Assembly: GCA_030248295.1 (NCBI GenBank)
Contig: JASANH010001039.1
Coordinates: 434,001 to 498,000, forward strand
Reading direction: 5' to 3'
DNA: 64,000 nt
DNA from: Mesodorylaimus sp. YZB2_4
Lineage: Eukaryota > Nematoda > Enoplea > Dorylaimida > Dorylaimidae
The notes below the pieces were generated by a model. That model was not told the origin of the DNA. It saw nothing but the letters and a program-made list of their open reading frames with translations, and ran no database searches. Numbering within the stretch: the stretch's first letter is position 1; every line of letters starts with the position of its first letter. Positions 22,508 to 33,717 of this stretch are shown here, in pieces. The position numbers were made by a program, and so were the translations under genes.

Positions 22508-23035
22508 TTATTCTCTTCCATTCTCCCACATCTGAAATACCTTCTTAACTGCCACCTGGTGTTTGGGGCCAGCTCTTACCTCTACGCAAGTGGTGGTAAA
22601 ATCAGCGCACTGGACTTTATACTGCCTGTAATCTTTGACAGGCTCCTTCCAATAAATGTCATAAATAGCTCGACCCGGTCTGCAACTGATTTTTTGATGC
22701 TTTTTTTGTATTTGTTGTTGTTGCTGAGCATTTCCTGCTTTTTGAGTCTGTTTCTTCGTAGTTCTGACCGCCCGACGAGTGCCCGCCCTGACTGGCTGAT
22801 CTCTCAGCAGCGGGTTGCGGTTGCTGTCTTGCGCGGGCTTGGGTCTAGCCCCCGAGGGTGACTTGGGTCTCGCTGCCGAGGGCTGCTTCGGTTTCCCTCT
22901 TGATTGCGGCTTAGGTCTCACTCCAGAGGGCGACTTAAAATTTTCGGGTTTTTGACCAGCGTCAGTGATGGAGAGAAGTAAATAAGAAGTAATGAGAAAT
23001 AGGAACAACAAAATTCTGAATTGCATCGTTGCCAT
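22508..23035 (-). CDS. Secreted Pro/Lys/Arg-rich protein with a C-terminal cysteine module
   Basis: The first ATG is at 23035, giving 175 residues to TAA-type termination at 22508. Residues 4-24 form a strong hydrophobic signal peptide (FRILLFLFLITSYLLLSI). Then comes a low-complexity basic linker with repeated (S/A)(G/A)xRPKxxS units (about residues 28-70), an RTTKKQTQKAG/Q-rich stretch, and a conserved-looking C-terminal block with three cysteines (SCRPG, VQCADF, TTTCVEV) and aromatic residues. The layout suggests an extracellular matrix or cuticle-associated protein, or a secreted effector with a basic tether; no family was recognised. A strong acceptor (TTTTTTTCGCAG at about 23050-23061) just upstream suggests its 5' UTR or first exon lies further up, possibly in the 23317 unit. 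Confidence 0.6.
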   Translation of the reverse strand: MATMQFRILLFLFLITSYLLLSITDAGQKPENFKSPSGVRPKPQSRGKPKQPSAARPKSPSGARPKPAQDSNRNPLLRDQPVRAGTRRAVRTTKKQTQKAGNAQQQQQIQKKHQKISCRPGRAIYDIYWKEPVKDYRQYKVQCADFTTTCVEVRAGPKHQVAVKKVFQMWENGRE

Positions 23036-23122
23036 CACTGGTCGACTAAATAAAAACCTGCGAAAAAAACCAAGATTTGATAAAATTGTAATGAATTTAA
23101 AAAATTCATTCTCATAAATTTC

Positions 23123-23317
23123 TTATATTGCTGCATAATGGCTATGCAGCTGCATTGGAGAAAACGGTCTTATGGCTCTGATTTTGAGGGCCTTCATGTG
23201 CAGGCCGCCTTGGCCCTGCTTGACTTTCACCCTTGTCTCAGGATTCGTCTCGAGGAGTCCAGATGGGAAAAGTAATATGAGTAGGGAAAACTGTGCGATG
23301 ATGGTTGCAGGCCTCAT
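23123..23317 (-). CDS. Small secreted protein (64 aa) or first exon of the gene at 22508-23035
   Basis: ATG at 23317 starts a textbook signal peptide (IIAQFSLLILLFPSGLL) followed by about 40 polar and basic residues, with a stop at 23123. A TATA box lies 57-66 bp upstream. A possible donor (AAGGGTGAAAG near 23235) and the acceptor before 23050 would allow splicing into the next reading frame, so this may be an alternative N-terminus or a stand-alone peptide. The two cannot be separated without transcripts. Confidence 0.45.
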   Translation of the reverse strand: MRPATIIAQFSLLILLFPSGLLETNPETRVKVKQGQGGLHMKALKIRAIRPFSPMQLHSHYAAI

Positions 23318-23373
23318 TTCGCCCCATTCTGGCTCGGGATTAGTAGCACACAGCTGCAGTGCATTGTGCTTCG

Positions 23374-23383
23374 TTTTTTATAG
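23374..23383 (-). promoter_or_regulatory. TATA box (CTATAAAAAA)
   Basis: Reading minus, CTATAAAAAA ends 57 bp before the ATG at 23317, giving a predicted short 5' UTR of about 30 nt. The same arrangement is seen at the transthyretin-like gene (49661-49668). Confidence 0.5.
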
Positions 23384-23479
23384 TCAGATTTTTACCCGCG
23401 CTCAGTACCACTCATCCAGCGGGTGCACAGACCGCACCAAGTTGCATGGCTTGGCAAAGATTGCAGTATCGTACCTAGG

Positions 23480-23709
23480 TCAGGCCGAAGCAGGTAGATT
23501 GTTCATTGTGCTGAGGCACAGGTTTTGAGCGGTGTTTCTCGCCCTGGGCCAGTGTCTGGGACATGGGTCAAGAACTTTTCCTCCTCCGCTTTTATGGCGC
23601 CTAGGTCACTAACGGTCGCTTGAAAATCATTCGCAACCGCTGTGTTATCTTCGTCAAGCCGTTTGAGTTTAACGCCCGCTGAGAGCATCTGAAGTCTCGC
23701 ATTGAACAC
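23480..23709 (-). pseudogene. Duplicated helical coding segment (copy 2)
   Basis: An open minus frame of 68 codons contains the helix-forming run LKRLDEDNTAVANDFQATV and ends after KTCASAQ. The last 200 bp match 19485-19680. It is probably a broken member of a small gene family; no complete copy is in the window. Confidence 0.33.
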
Positions 23710-25480
23710 GAGCCCGTTTCAGCCATATGAGCATAAGAGCACTCAAAAATTGCTACAGTAAGCTTCTTACCAACCTTTTTTCCTTCTCAACTCGAATTCG
23801 CGGCGTGCTTGCGTTCGATCTAAGACTATAATCAGCTCTTCCTCTAAAGACAAGCAGTTTTAAAGACACATCTGTCTTCGGAAGAATAATGACGTTGACA
23901 GTTCGTCACCCTGGTTCTGGTTTAATGAGATGTGATCAGACAGTCAAGATCGGCACGCCCATTCAGCCCTAACCTTTTCGGCACCTGATAGGTAGTAATT
24001 CCAGACACGGCTGAGCTACATAGATAAGCTCACCTGATGTTTGCGCTAAGATAAGGTCGAACATCTTCAATTAACCAGTTAGAATTCAAGGGAGAAATTG
24101 TTGTCTAAAAGTGGCGACAGCGGACGCCTCAGAATTCTGAAAAGCTCGATTGAAGTGAGAATAAATGCGCTGCAGTAGTTTATAGAAACTGCTGAATACG
24201 ACGCTGGGAGACGACGAGTGTGAGAAATAACATTTACGAGCGTCGAGAAGTCATGGGACGTGATTTTAATTTGAAGCAGGCAGCGATTTTATTCCTTACG
24301 GCCCAACTAGTAGGTACTTTACCGTAAGGAAACGTTTGTGAGAAAGACATATTTCATAGAAAATTCACGGCAACAACCACGATCCTGACCTGGAAACACA
24401 CTTTGGGGCGGAGCTGGGAACCATTCTTAAACTTTCCTGTCCACAGCTCTTTCAAACTCGGGTCCCGCGTTTTTTGGCTTCTAGTTTGAGCTTCCAGCAC
24501 CCAGCTTTCAGTTTTTCCCTCAAGAAATCCAGAAACATTTTTGAAAATCTTTAGGCGCTGACCATCTGTGACCGATTGGTTAGGCGCATCTGCTATTTCG
24601 CACAGAGCATTTTTTGCACCTTGACTAAAATTACAATTTCTGATTGTGCAAAGTTCGATATAATGGTTGGCAATGCTTCCTTGTGCCTACGTAGAGTCAC
24701 GACTTACAGGGAAAAGCTTGAATTACTGAAAAAACAAAAAAACAGCAAACAAACACGTCTGCTCCTAACCGGACTGACACCGCCAGAGCACTCATCCATT
24801 TGGGAATCCAGTTAAATTTTTAATTAATGTTACGGCAATCTACAATTGATTTTTACCTTTTTTTTCCTCATTTTTCAAGGTTTATATCTTATCAAGGATT
24901 TTCCCTCTTTCTCCCATGTTTTTCAAATTTAATCGATTCGCCATCTGATGTAATTATTATTAAAAAAGGGCTACTCTCCACTCTAGGAACAAACAATGTG
25001 ATATTCAGCTTTAGCACAATGTTGTAGCAAGGGTACCCGCATTTCCCATTAAGGCAAAATCTTAGTGAGGTCTCATAAAAAATTTTGTGAAGTCTTGCAA
25101 GACTCTTGCAAAGACTAAGCAAGATTTTTCTAAGCCTTAAAATATTCCTTGGTACAGTAGATTGAACTCCCCAGAATTGTGAACCACCAGCACCTGTTTT
25201 TAAAAATTCCATGCTCTTGATTGCAAAGGGGGCATTGGGAAATGGAAATAAGAAATAACGGCCGGAAATTTTCGCTTTCTCTAGCATTAAGCAGGTGCCA
25301 TCTAAATATCACACATTTTTTTGCAATGTTCATCGATTCTACCGCGAGCTCCGTCTTTCCGAGCAAGTAAATTTCTTCTATTAAAAAATTTTGATGGTGG
25401 GTGTGGACCAAGACTCCTTGCCGACATGTACGTCAGCAACGACTTCTTTTCATGAATAGCTTATGAGCTCGATCTTAGTC
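23710..25480. other. Intergenic, no gene recognised
   Basis: AT-rich sequence lacking long frames and repeat structure. CCTTACTAAGCA-like and GCAAGACTCTTGCAAAGAC words near 25085-25130 form a small local repeat of (A/G)CAAGA. Confidence 0.35.
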
Positions 25481-25487
25481 AAAATAA

Positions 25488-25952
25488 TTGAATACATTTT
25501 TCACCTTCCTTCCTTCTCTTGACAATAAAAGTGCACCAATTGTTTTTCCTACACCTGAGAATCCTGGATTGAGCCGAAGCCATCTAGAACTCGAAATACA
25601 AAGAATTCGACCCGGTTTTGACGTCAGGTTACAAAAAGCGTACATGTCATTTCCTTCCATTCCAAGAAATTTCCCATTTGCACTCATTCGATTCCTAGCA
25701 GCTCATTTTACCAACTCTCCAAACGATCGATGCCCCTTTTTGCACTCATCTACTCTATGCACGAGCGAACTTTCGTTTCCAGACCATCTGGTTAATTTTT
25801 TACCGAATGGAAAGGCAGTCCTTTTAAATGCAGTTTGTGAGAACCTCGTTTTAGATAACTCGATTTCTGCATTCTACTTCCCGTATATTGTGGCGAATGT
25901 CTCGCGGAAAACCACTTTTAGATTGGCAAGGACTTATCGTCGCTATTCGTAG
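25488..25952 (+). CDS. Candidate internal or terminal exon, unknown protein
   Basis: An open frame of about 154 codons with varied, protein-like composition runs to TAG at 25952, but it lacks an ATG in its first 50 codons. If real it is a last exon preceded by a splice acceptor (for example after CCTACACCTGAG near 25560). No domain was recognised. The opposite strand carries a shorter frame that happens to contain a GxxxxGKT word. Confidence 0.25.
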   Translation: MNTFFTFLPSLDNKSAPIVFPTPENPGLSRSHLELEIQRIRPGFDVRLQKAYMSFPSIPRNFPFALIRFLAAHFTNSPNDRCPFLHSSTLCTSELSFPDHLVNFLPNGKAVLLNAVCENLVLDNSISAFYFPYIVANVSRKTTFRLARTYRRYS

Positions 25953-28385
25953 GTAAAATTATGTAGTTTCAAAATATATTGGGAAATAGACTGTACATCC
26001 TGAAATGTATTGTGGACAGGAATCATTTTTGACATTATTCCATTAAAATTTTTATTAAAAATGTGAATACTTTTGGAAATTCTGGAAATGTTATTTCGAG
26101 ATTATGTTTTTAGATAAATGTGACCTTTCTAATTCTGTATTTTTATAGCCAGAGTTGAATAATTTCCAACATGAAAAATCTATTCTAAAACGCAGCAGGT
26201 GTAAAAAGCAAAAGTTCAGCTTGACAGAAGGGGCAGGAGAGCGTTCGATTTCTTTGAAAAATAAATGAAGAGATAAGTTACTTGAGGGGACAAAAATGGC
26301 CTGTTCATATTTCTCATTTCCTACAGACCTTGTGCCAATACACTTCTATTCCTGGGAGCTTAGGTTCAAACAAGAGTCGGGCAGTCGTCTTGGGCAACAA
26401 GATAGTGGCTATTGTATAGAGGCGGACAAAAGGGTTTAGGAAGGGAAAGTTTGTCCTTTGTTGCTCTATGACATGACCTTTTGTGGATTTAAAGTATCTC
26501 ATCCGACATTTTTAGATTTTTAGCTTCTTAAAAATGTTTTGCTGTAATTTTCCTATCCTTGCCTTCCCGCATCGCCAAGTTTTTTAAACTTCGAAAGATT
26601 TGTAAGAAATCTGGGAAGACACTTGCAGATCTTTGCCAGATTCTTACTAGATCTGACAAAGTATTCCACAGCTTATACAAAGGTCCTGACATGAACTTAG
26701 ATTCGAGGAGATGATCCAGCTCCCACTTTTCCTCCATTTTTCAGGTTATTTGCTAGATCTTCACAAGGATACAATAATTTGCAGGAAATCAGGGTTGTCT
26801 TTGTCAGATATTTACCAGATGGAAAATGCGGGCACACGCACTCAGTCTGGTCGTACCCTCCATTCATCGTTAGTTCAGACTTTCTCTAAGGAATAAGGGA
26901 TAAAGAGAATTTTTTTCTGTCCCAATTTGGAAAAGGCGAAGTGTCCACGGGTTTTCGAGTATTTCAGATAAATAAAACTAGGAATAGAAGAATATTCTCT
27001 TCAATCGAGGCTTGATTACCATTGATTTTTTCAAATTAAGTTTATATGACCCGTCGATGTGCCTGGTTTTTTCCCATTTTAGAAATCCTATCGAAATGTG
27101 GCTGGCTTATTTGTACCAAGATAGACTTGGGTTGGCTCAGGGGCGTAGTCGATACGGGAATGAAGCATGAAGAGGCGGGCTCCTTTAGAAAAGGAGTCCA
27201 GTCTAACCGCTTTGTTCGAGTTTAGAGGGTTATTCTTCGAAAATGTCGAGTTGATTGACTGACAATATATAATGCATCGACATTTTTCAAAGTTTGTTTT
27301 TGCAATAGGGGTGTTCTTGACATTTTATTATGCATAAAAGCCGCTTGGACAAATTCAGAAGGAAAACTCGCCTTGAAATCGGAAATTGTTGAATTCATCC
27401 ACAAGTTTTAGCTTTTGCTCATATTGTCATTTTTTCTTATATGAGAAGGTTTTTTAAAATCAAGATCAGTTATAATTGTCACCTGTGGGAATGAAATAAT
27501 TGATGGAAAGCCAATGGCTATCTTGCTAATATCTACCTCGGCTCTATATTCGCCAATTACTGAAGCAGATAATCTTCGAGCCATGTGTAAACCTTTTTTC
27601 TAGTGCATTAGGGCGGTCCAAACGGTCGATAGCAGCCTCGAGCAAAGTCAGCTATCTACTGTGCTAATCATTTTCGCCCATCATCTCTTTCGTGCTTCTT
27701 TTGTTATTGTAGATTCGAAGTAGGCGTCTATTGAATTTTGTCTTCTCGAACTAGACGGTCGGTTAGTGATGAAAAATATGAAGATATTGGCTGAGGTTAC
27801 AATTTAAGTGTGGCAGAGAGGATTTTTCACGATCGGCTGGAAAGTGAGAATCGTTTTGTGAACTAATTACAGACCACGATATTCAACATATGGGGAGTCC
27901 TTTTTTTTAAGCCACCCCTGGTGTATAGTTTAGCCAGTAAAGCAAACATATGGTTAACTTCGCGACGACCAGTAGGCTTTTCGATTTGATAGAAAAGTAT
28001 TTTTCCAGAAAAATTATTCTGGGCTTTTCCGTGAGGGAACTCATTTTTCATGAAGCTGGGATAAAATATAGGCGACAGCGGAAATACTCGCTTTGAATTT
28101 TTTGATTGATATAAGGTCTTAAGTAGCTAGCTGAAATATCGTGTCGAAATGCACATTTATCACACTTGTGGAAAATAAGTTTTTTCGTGATCCTCATGCT
28201 AATGCAGGCGAGAATTCTGACTTCGTCACCAAAGTCGATCAGTTTGGCTCCTGAATTTTCCTGAAGCTGTCTATGACTTATCTTATGTGCGATCAGATTG
28301 AATTTCAGCCTTTTGGTGACAAAACAGCCTCGGAAATATTTGTTTCAAGTCGTGGCTTCACATAAACCTGAGCTAGAATTGGGAA
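25953..28385. other. Long AT-rich intergenic stretch
   Basis: I see no gene, repeat boundary or RNA. All open frames are short and overlapping. Confidence 0.4.
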
Positions 28386-28461
28386 GATCTTTTATGGCGA
28401 CAGCTAACTTTTACACTGGATTCGTGATTTAAGAAACGTGGGTTCGACTCCCTCTCAGATC
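28386..28461 (+). tRNA. tRNA-like sequence, probable tRNA-Thr(CGT)-type pseudogene
   Basis: 76 nt with acceptor arms GATCT.../...AGATC (5 of 7 pairs), a T-arm with loop TTCGACT flanked by GTGGG/CCCTC, and a CTGGATTCGTGA segment that resembles a Thr anticodon arm (CGT). A run of eight T follows directly, as a Pol III terminator would. The D-arm and anticodon stem are degraded, so function is unlikely. Confidence 0.35.
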
Positions 28462-28927
28462 GTTTTTTTTCTTTTTTAACCTGTGCCTTTTAGTTCTCCT
28501 AAAGATTTTGAGACGCTGGAAGTACCCTGAAGGAAAGGCGATTGCTCACGCATGGTCATGATGCTGATCAATGGTCTCTACTGTAGACTTGCTGTACTCC
28601 ACATGCTGGAAGTACCCTCATCCCAAGCCAGGGTTTACAAGTGATAAGTAATTGAACATTTTTTTGACTTCTTACATCATAAAAAATTACCTTTTGTCAA
28701 ATCTTGGTGATTCTTTAAAAAAAACTGGATACATTGACTGCGTTAAAAGGTGCAAAAATTGGTAACTAGTTACGGTGCTAGATAAGACATCAGCGTATAA
28801 TTTTTGGTAACAAAAAATAATACTTGAGGTGGGCCCAAAACCTCGGCACCAATAGCTGCCATCGGTCCTGCGTTTTATGTTAATATTAACCATATATACA
28901 TATGTATTTATTACATACCTTCATATA

Positions 28928-28960
28928 CATGTACATATATATATATATATATATATACAT
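28928..28960. repeat. (TA)n microsatellite
   Basis: An uninterrupted TA run of about 24 bp is bordered by CATA-rich sequence, about 230 bp upstream of the second GPCR. Confidence 0.8.
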
Positions 28961-29189
28961 ACGGCACTTATTAATCACCAAGGTTATTATATCCAATACA
29001 TAAATCAACAAGGACATTACTTAATTACGGCATGATTTCAGTGAGATGAAAAATATATGCACATTTTTGGCTTCTGCTGTACGTACAGTATGTATGGACG
29101 CTTCAATATATATGATGTATTTCAGATCCGTCGTTTGACAAAAACCCTCACATATCCGACGATAATTTAAAAAAATTTGTGCGCCAAAT

Positions 29190-30740
29190 ATGCCAGCGAA
29201 AAATATGCCATTGGATTGTCCATATCCTATTTATTACACATTGATTAATCTTTGGTCGAACTTTACCAGCTCTCAAGATTGGAGTAATGGTCATAATTTC
29301 GAGACATACATTTGCCGATTTTCAGCTTATTGGTCATTCCGTGATGGATGCGCAACGTGGGAAGGTTATACAGTTTTATCATTAGGTGGACTCGGATTTA
29401 TAGGAGCAGTTTTTACAATTTTAACTCTGAGACAAACTCATTTTCGACAATTAGATTTTGTGTTATTTCGAACAGTTGGATATTTGGAACTGATTCAATT
29501 GGCAGATGTGACAGCAATGACAGCATTAGCATATTTTCAATGCGAATATTACTATATATGCGCCTTTATTTGGGCTCATGTGGCCACGACTGTAGCAAAT
29601 ATTTGTTCAGATGCAGTCGATTTGATAGTTTTATATTTATCAATCGAACGTACTGTAGCTTGTTTATTACCGCATTATTTTCGAGCAATTCATGAATTAA
29701 ATAATTATCATTTAATTGAAATTTTTTGTTTATTATTTCCCGCCATTTTTTCGAGTTTTCAAGCATTTGAATTATCAGTTTTTTATGATGAAAATGAAAA
29801 CAGATATTTGGAAGAGCCATCAACATTTTCTCAATCAAATTTTTATGGCGGTATTGTTGTGGTTAATATGATAAGATTTTATTCAACAGCAATTTTAATT
29901 TCTACGGCTACATTTTCCAGCGTTATTGGATTAATTTCAGTTGAAAGGCGAAGAAATAAATTGAAAACTGCAAGTCTACGAGGCGATCGTCGTGAACGTC
30001 AAAAAAACCAACCGGAAACAACGACCATGTTAGGAAGCAGTGCTCAAAAAAATCAAAGGCAATTATCTGAAGAAGGTTTAGAAAATGGAAAAAGTTATAG
30101 TCGTCGATTTTTAACGATGTTATCAGCAAATCGATTACTTATAAGTGTTGCAACGAGAGATCCAAGGTCGACTGAAGTGACAAATTTTGCACAAAAAACA
30201 ATACAGCGGAGAAATGGAAATAATTCACGAAATCGACGACAAACTGAATTGTGCTGTTTACAATTATGCCTGGCCATACCAGTTGTGAGTAATCTGATAT
30301 TATACGCTTCTGGTTTAAGTACAAGCCATTATTCGTTTATCACTGGAAAAGCCGTTTTTGAAACGAATATGACATTTAAAAAAGCAATGAATGAATTAGA
30401 GATGGCGCAAACATTTCAATATTTACGTACATCCACAAATATTAGTAATGTTTTAGCACACGCCTTACATTTTTATTTATATATATGTTTCAGTGAAAAA
30501 GTAAGACATGGATTTTTACATTTCTTAAAAAGTCTTATACCGTGTCGTACGCGAGTAAGACAAGATTCAACTTCGAGAAGTCGAGTGGAAATTAGTCAAA
30601 ACGGAAAGACTGGATTAGTCAATGCCAATTTGGCAGATCGAGTACTCGAACACGAAAGGACTGAATTGTTGGAATCTGCTATTTTTGGCTGTAATGACAG
30701 AAGACAAAATCGGGTTTATGCTAATTGTTCAAATGAATGA
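29190..30740 (+). CDS. Orphan class A-like seven-transmembrane receptor, single exon, long third loop
   Basis: ATG at 29190 to TGA at 30740 gives 516 residues with seven hydrophobic helices. TM1 contains YTVLSLGGLGFIGAVFTI, TM3 ends in IERTVAC, TM6 contains CLQLCLAIPVV and TM7 contains HALHFYLYI in place of NPxxY. It matches the receptor at 8075-9337 along all helices. It has a much longer third intracellular loop (about 100 residues, rich in Arg/Gln/Asn) and a 70-residue C-terminal tail. The second extracellular loop again lacks cysteine. Third positions are strongly A/T. The gene is intronless, which together with the paralogue suggests duplication from an intronless ancestor. A TATA-like CAATATATATGATG lies about 80 bp upstream. 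Ligand unknown. Confidence 0.87.
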   Translation: MPAKNMPLDCPYPIYYTLINLWSNFTSSQDWSNGHNFETYICRFSAYWSFRDGCATWEGYTVLSLGGLGFIGAVFTILTLRQTHFRQLDFVLFRTVGYLELIQLADVTAMTALAYFQCEYYYICAFIWAHVATTVANICSDAVDLIVLYLSIERTVACLLPHYFRAIHELNNYHLIEIFCLLFPAIFSSFQAFELSVFYDENENRYLEEPSTFSQSNFYGGIVVVNMIRFYSTAILISTATFSSVIGLISVERRRNKLKTASLRGDRRERQKNQPETTTMLGSSAQKNQRQLSEEGLENGKSYSRRFLTMLSANRLLISVATRDPRSTEVTNFAQKTIQRRNGNNSRNRRQTELCCLQLCLAIPVVSNLILYASGLSTSHYSFITGKAVFETNMTFKKAMNELEMAQTFQYLRTSTNISNVLAHALHFYLYICFSEKVRHGFLHFLKSLIPCRTRVRQDSTSRSRVEISQNGKTGLVNANLADRVLEHERTELLESAIFGCNDRRQNRVYANCSNE

Positions 30741-31260
30741 AACTGAGATTAATAGAATGATATAAAGTTGATATGATTTTGATGATGCTGATGGATCATT
30801 TTGCAGCACTTATCCAGCAGTCAGCCGCACTCAAGCACTGAAGGATACCCGCATAAGTATGGAGCCAAAGGGCCATGCAAATACGGCGTAGTCTGCAAAT
30901 CATTTTTTCCGACCCCTAGGTGACTTTTCTTCAGTAAAACATTTTTTGTAACTGGCAGGCTCAGCTTACCAATGTAGTGACAGGCCTGTGGCTGCGGTCT
31001 ACCTGATGGGCGATTCTGGTTTTACTTGTTGTAGTGCTCCAATGACCTGGGTTTTTCACAGTCTGACCCGACCGACCTTGACCAACCTTTCAAAAAACTT
31101 TCTGACCTGACCCTGAGTTTTTTCCACTCACTTATTTCATTTTGAAAAATATAAAATGTTAAAGTAATAATGGAAAAGAAGTGGGTGATAATGTTGGCAG
31201 AAGGATAGGATATAGCAATATTGATGATTTATAAAAATTAATGTCATATATTGAATTCCG
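30741..31260. other. Intergenic with CTGACC-rich simple sequence
   Basis: Between 31058 and 31115 the words CTGACCCGACC, CTTGACCAACC and CTGACCTGACC form a loose short-unit repeat. No exon was found. Confidence 0.4.
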
Positions 31261-31264
31261 TCGC

Positions 31265-31530
31265 TGGCCTTGCACACCTGGCTCTGGGCGACTCACCTGG
31301 TACCGTCATGTGGCACGCCAAATAATAGGGAATCAGGAAACTGGTCCTCCAATAAGTCGAGAAGGATCCTCCTCTCTCGCCCCCCAACATCCTGGGATAG
31401 CGACGCTGGCACAGGATGCCCTCGTGTGCAGGTGCTCCTAGTGGGGACACAAAGAGGGAAGCTGCAGCGAGGGCGTTACCTCACGTCCTGGCACTATCTA
31501 TTGAGGGGGGGGGGGGTAAAGGGATAGTGC
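31265..31530 (+). repeat. tRNA-derived SINE, copy 2 (5'-truncated)
   Basis: Shares CCTTGCACACC...GGGCGACTCACC and later blocks with the copies at 17460 and 55790, but begins inside the body, without A and B boxes. It ends in a 12-G run. Confidence 0.5.
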
Positions 31531-32174
31531 CCCGCGGACTCGACCAGTGCTCATACACTAGATGTTTCAGTTTCTGTACCTAGCATGAGTAGCACGCTAC
31601 TCACGACGCTCCACAATTACTGGCACGTTGGTATCCTCTGTCCCGTTAGGTTAGGCATGGTGACTGTTACTCTGAAGGCTCCTACATACTTCATCTGGGG
31701 CCTGGTGGGGCTGGGCTGCGTCGCATAGAGAAGACCATTCCAGTTTGACGTTGATGTTCTATTTCGATGCTCTCAGGAGCAAAAGTATGGATTAACAATT
31801 TATCAAAAAATTGAGCGGTTTGGCCACTTCTGTCTAGGATAAATGCCCATGTTTTCGAAATCAGTCCATTTACCCTAGGTCCTGCAAATATTTTGTTAAA
31901 AACCTCGTGCTGGTGTGGTGAATACTAAATTTTAGCTGTTTTTTTGGACCCTTCTTTTTTTTGGACCGACTTGGCCGATGCGTCAAATTGTAAGCAAAGT
32001 ATGATTCTTTTACATTTCTGGGAAATCGGAAGGGTTTTTGTTGTTCAAATTTTTGTAGTGCTTGACTTCCTGCATTAATCTTCAGTTTTCAAAGGCACGA
32101 GTGAGATGTTTATTTTTCATTTCTCAGATACAGCCCATAATGGTAGGATGTTAATGTATTTGTGCTTTTCACGT
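31531..32174. other. Intergenic, nothing recognised
   Basis: No supported exon or repeat. Confidence 0.35.
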
Positions 32175-32377
32175 TTAGGACTGATCAGAGCGGGCCACTT
32201 TCTTCATTTCGAAGACGATAGCATCTGCTATGTCTCCCGGGGTTTGGCTACTTGCTAACTCGATATTGACCTGAATTTTATAGATTCTTGTTGCTCCTGT
32301 GCTAGTAATAAAATTTGTCTGTGTCAAACATTCTACTGTATATTTTAGGCGGCAGCTTTTCAAAATTTTTGGCTTCA
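32175..32377 (-). CDS. Candidate terminal exon of an unknown gene
   Basis: Reading minus, an acceptor-like AAGAAGTAG precedes 203 nt open to TAA at 32175. The 66 residues have ordinary protein composition (YKIQVNIELAS, DIADAIVFEMKKVA). There is no ATG at the start and no recognisable domain, and upstream exons were not identified. Confidence 0.3.
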
Positions 32378-33717
32378 CTACTTCTTTCGACGAGTCTTAT
32401 GCAGCTTCGACGACTTTAAAGCCGCAATTCCAGCGACGCTAACAAAAAATCTCGTTGTGATGTTTATGGCTTATTTATGGCATGTATCTGTCGGCGCTCT
32501 CGGGAAAACTATGGGATGGGGCGGACTTCTCGAAAACCCAGGGCCGGCCGTTCCTGACCTGGGACCTAGAGCTAGTATGAAGGGACGTATGGGACACCCC
32601 GGCTGGGGCGCACCAGGCTTGGGCGATTCAGTCCCACCCCACACGAAGGAGCCTCTATACTGCGAGAGCCTACTGCGGCAGCTTTGGTTACATAACCTAC
32701 TGTGCCTATGAAAGTGGCGATTCGCGCCCTCAATATCCACTCCAGCCCTCTGGGGCCCAGCATCGCACTTGTCCTGCTCATTAGAACACCGAGATGCCTT
32801 CATGTCTTTCGCGCGCTACACATCAAATACTGTACAGATTACAAGAGGCCGTGGCGTTTACCACCTTATGCAATCTTAAGATTACCAAGAACGTGCTAGA
32901 AAACTCGACATGTCTGCTTACATAAAAAAAAACTTGACAAAAATATTCACACAGTCTCGCTAAGTTAGGAATATATATAATTAGTGAGAAAGTTTTCAAC
33001 TTTCATGTATGTCAGTAATGAAGAAGAAACGTCTACTGTATTGTATTATTTGCACCAGACGAGGTATTCAAAGAAGACATTTAAAATTACGAAGAGGCAC
33101 ATAAAAAAAGACTTCCAGATGAACTAGGCGGAAAGATGGGAAAAGACCTAAGCTAAAACGAAGGAAGCAAAATCATCTAGATTTCGATTTAAAACTATAC
33201 AACCAATCAGTGCATGTGCACGACAAAAAAATTGTGAGACACCTCCTTGTTTGGTGCAAAAAGACTAGAATATATGTTTTGTTTCGGATGTATGCTGAAC
33301 TATGATGACATGGGGGTTTGTACTATATTCAACAAAGTTGATGAATATTTTACTTTGTCACCAACAAAAAAGCACAACATCAAAAACTAAACGATCAATA
33401 AGCGACATGAAACTACATCACATATGTCTGAATATTCCAAATTCGGATAGTTTTCTAACCAGTGCGCAATACATAAACAGCATAAAAAGTTTTCATACGA
33501 TGTTATATGATTTTCTTTAACACTTTCTCTCTTTTTTAAAAACAGCTTGTAACTGACTTATCAATCATCTACTGCACTGCAAAAAAACTGCGAAGCCGCT
33601 CTATTTTCTTTCTATGTACTTTTTGATCTCCGAAAAAATCATGATTCATGAACGGCCTCTAAAATACAACACGTCAAATATACACTGTACTTATCGCACT
33701 CAAAGTGCAAGAAAAAA
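32378..33717. other. Intergenic with a GC-rich island at 32500-32780
   Basis: The island is open on both strands. Its plus-strand translation contains LLENPGPA, a short 2A-like word near 32535-32555. It may be a fragment of a mobile element, but no polymerase or integrase motif is visible. The remainder is AT-rich. Confidence 0.3.

Noticed and set aside
25475-25687. Minus-strand frame with a GxxxxGKT (Walker A-like) word
   Set aside because: The frame is only 70 codons, has no Walker B or flanking P-loop fold, and overlaps a longer plus-strand frame; likely chance.
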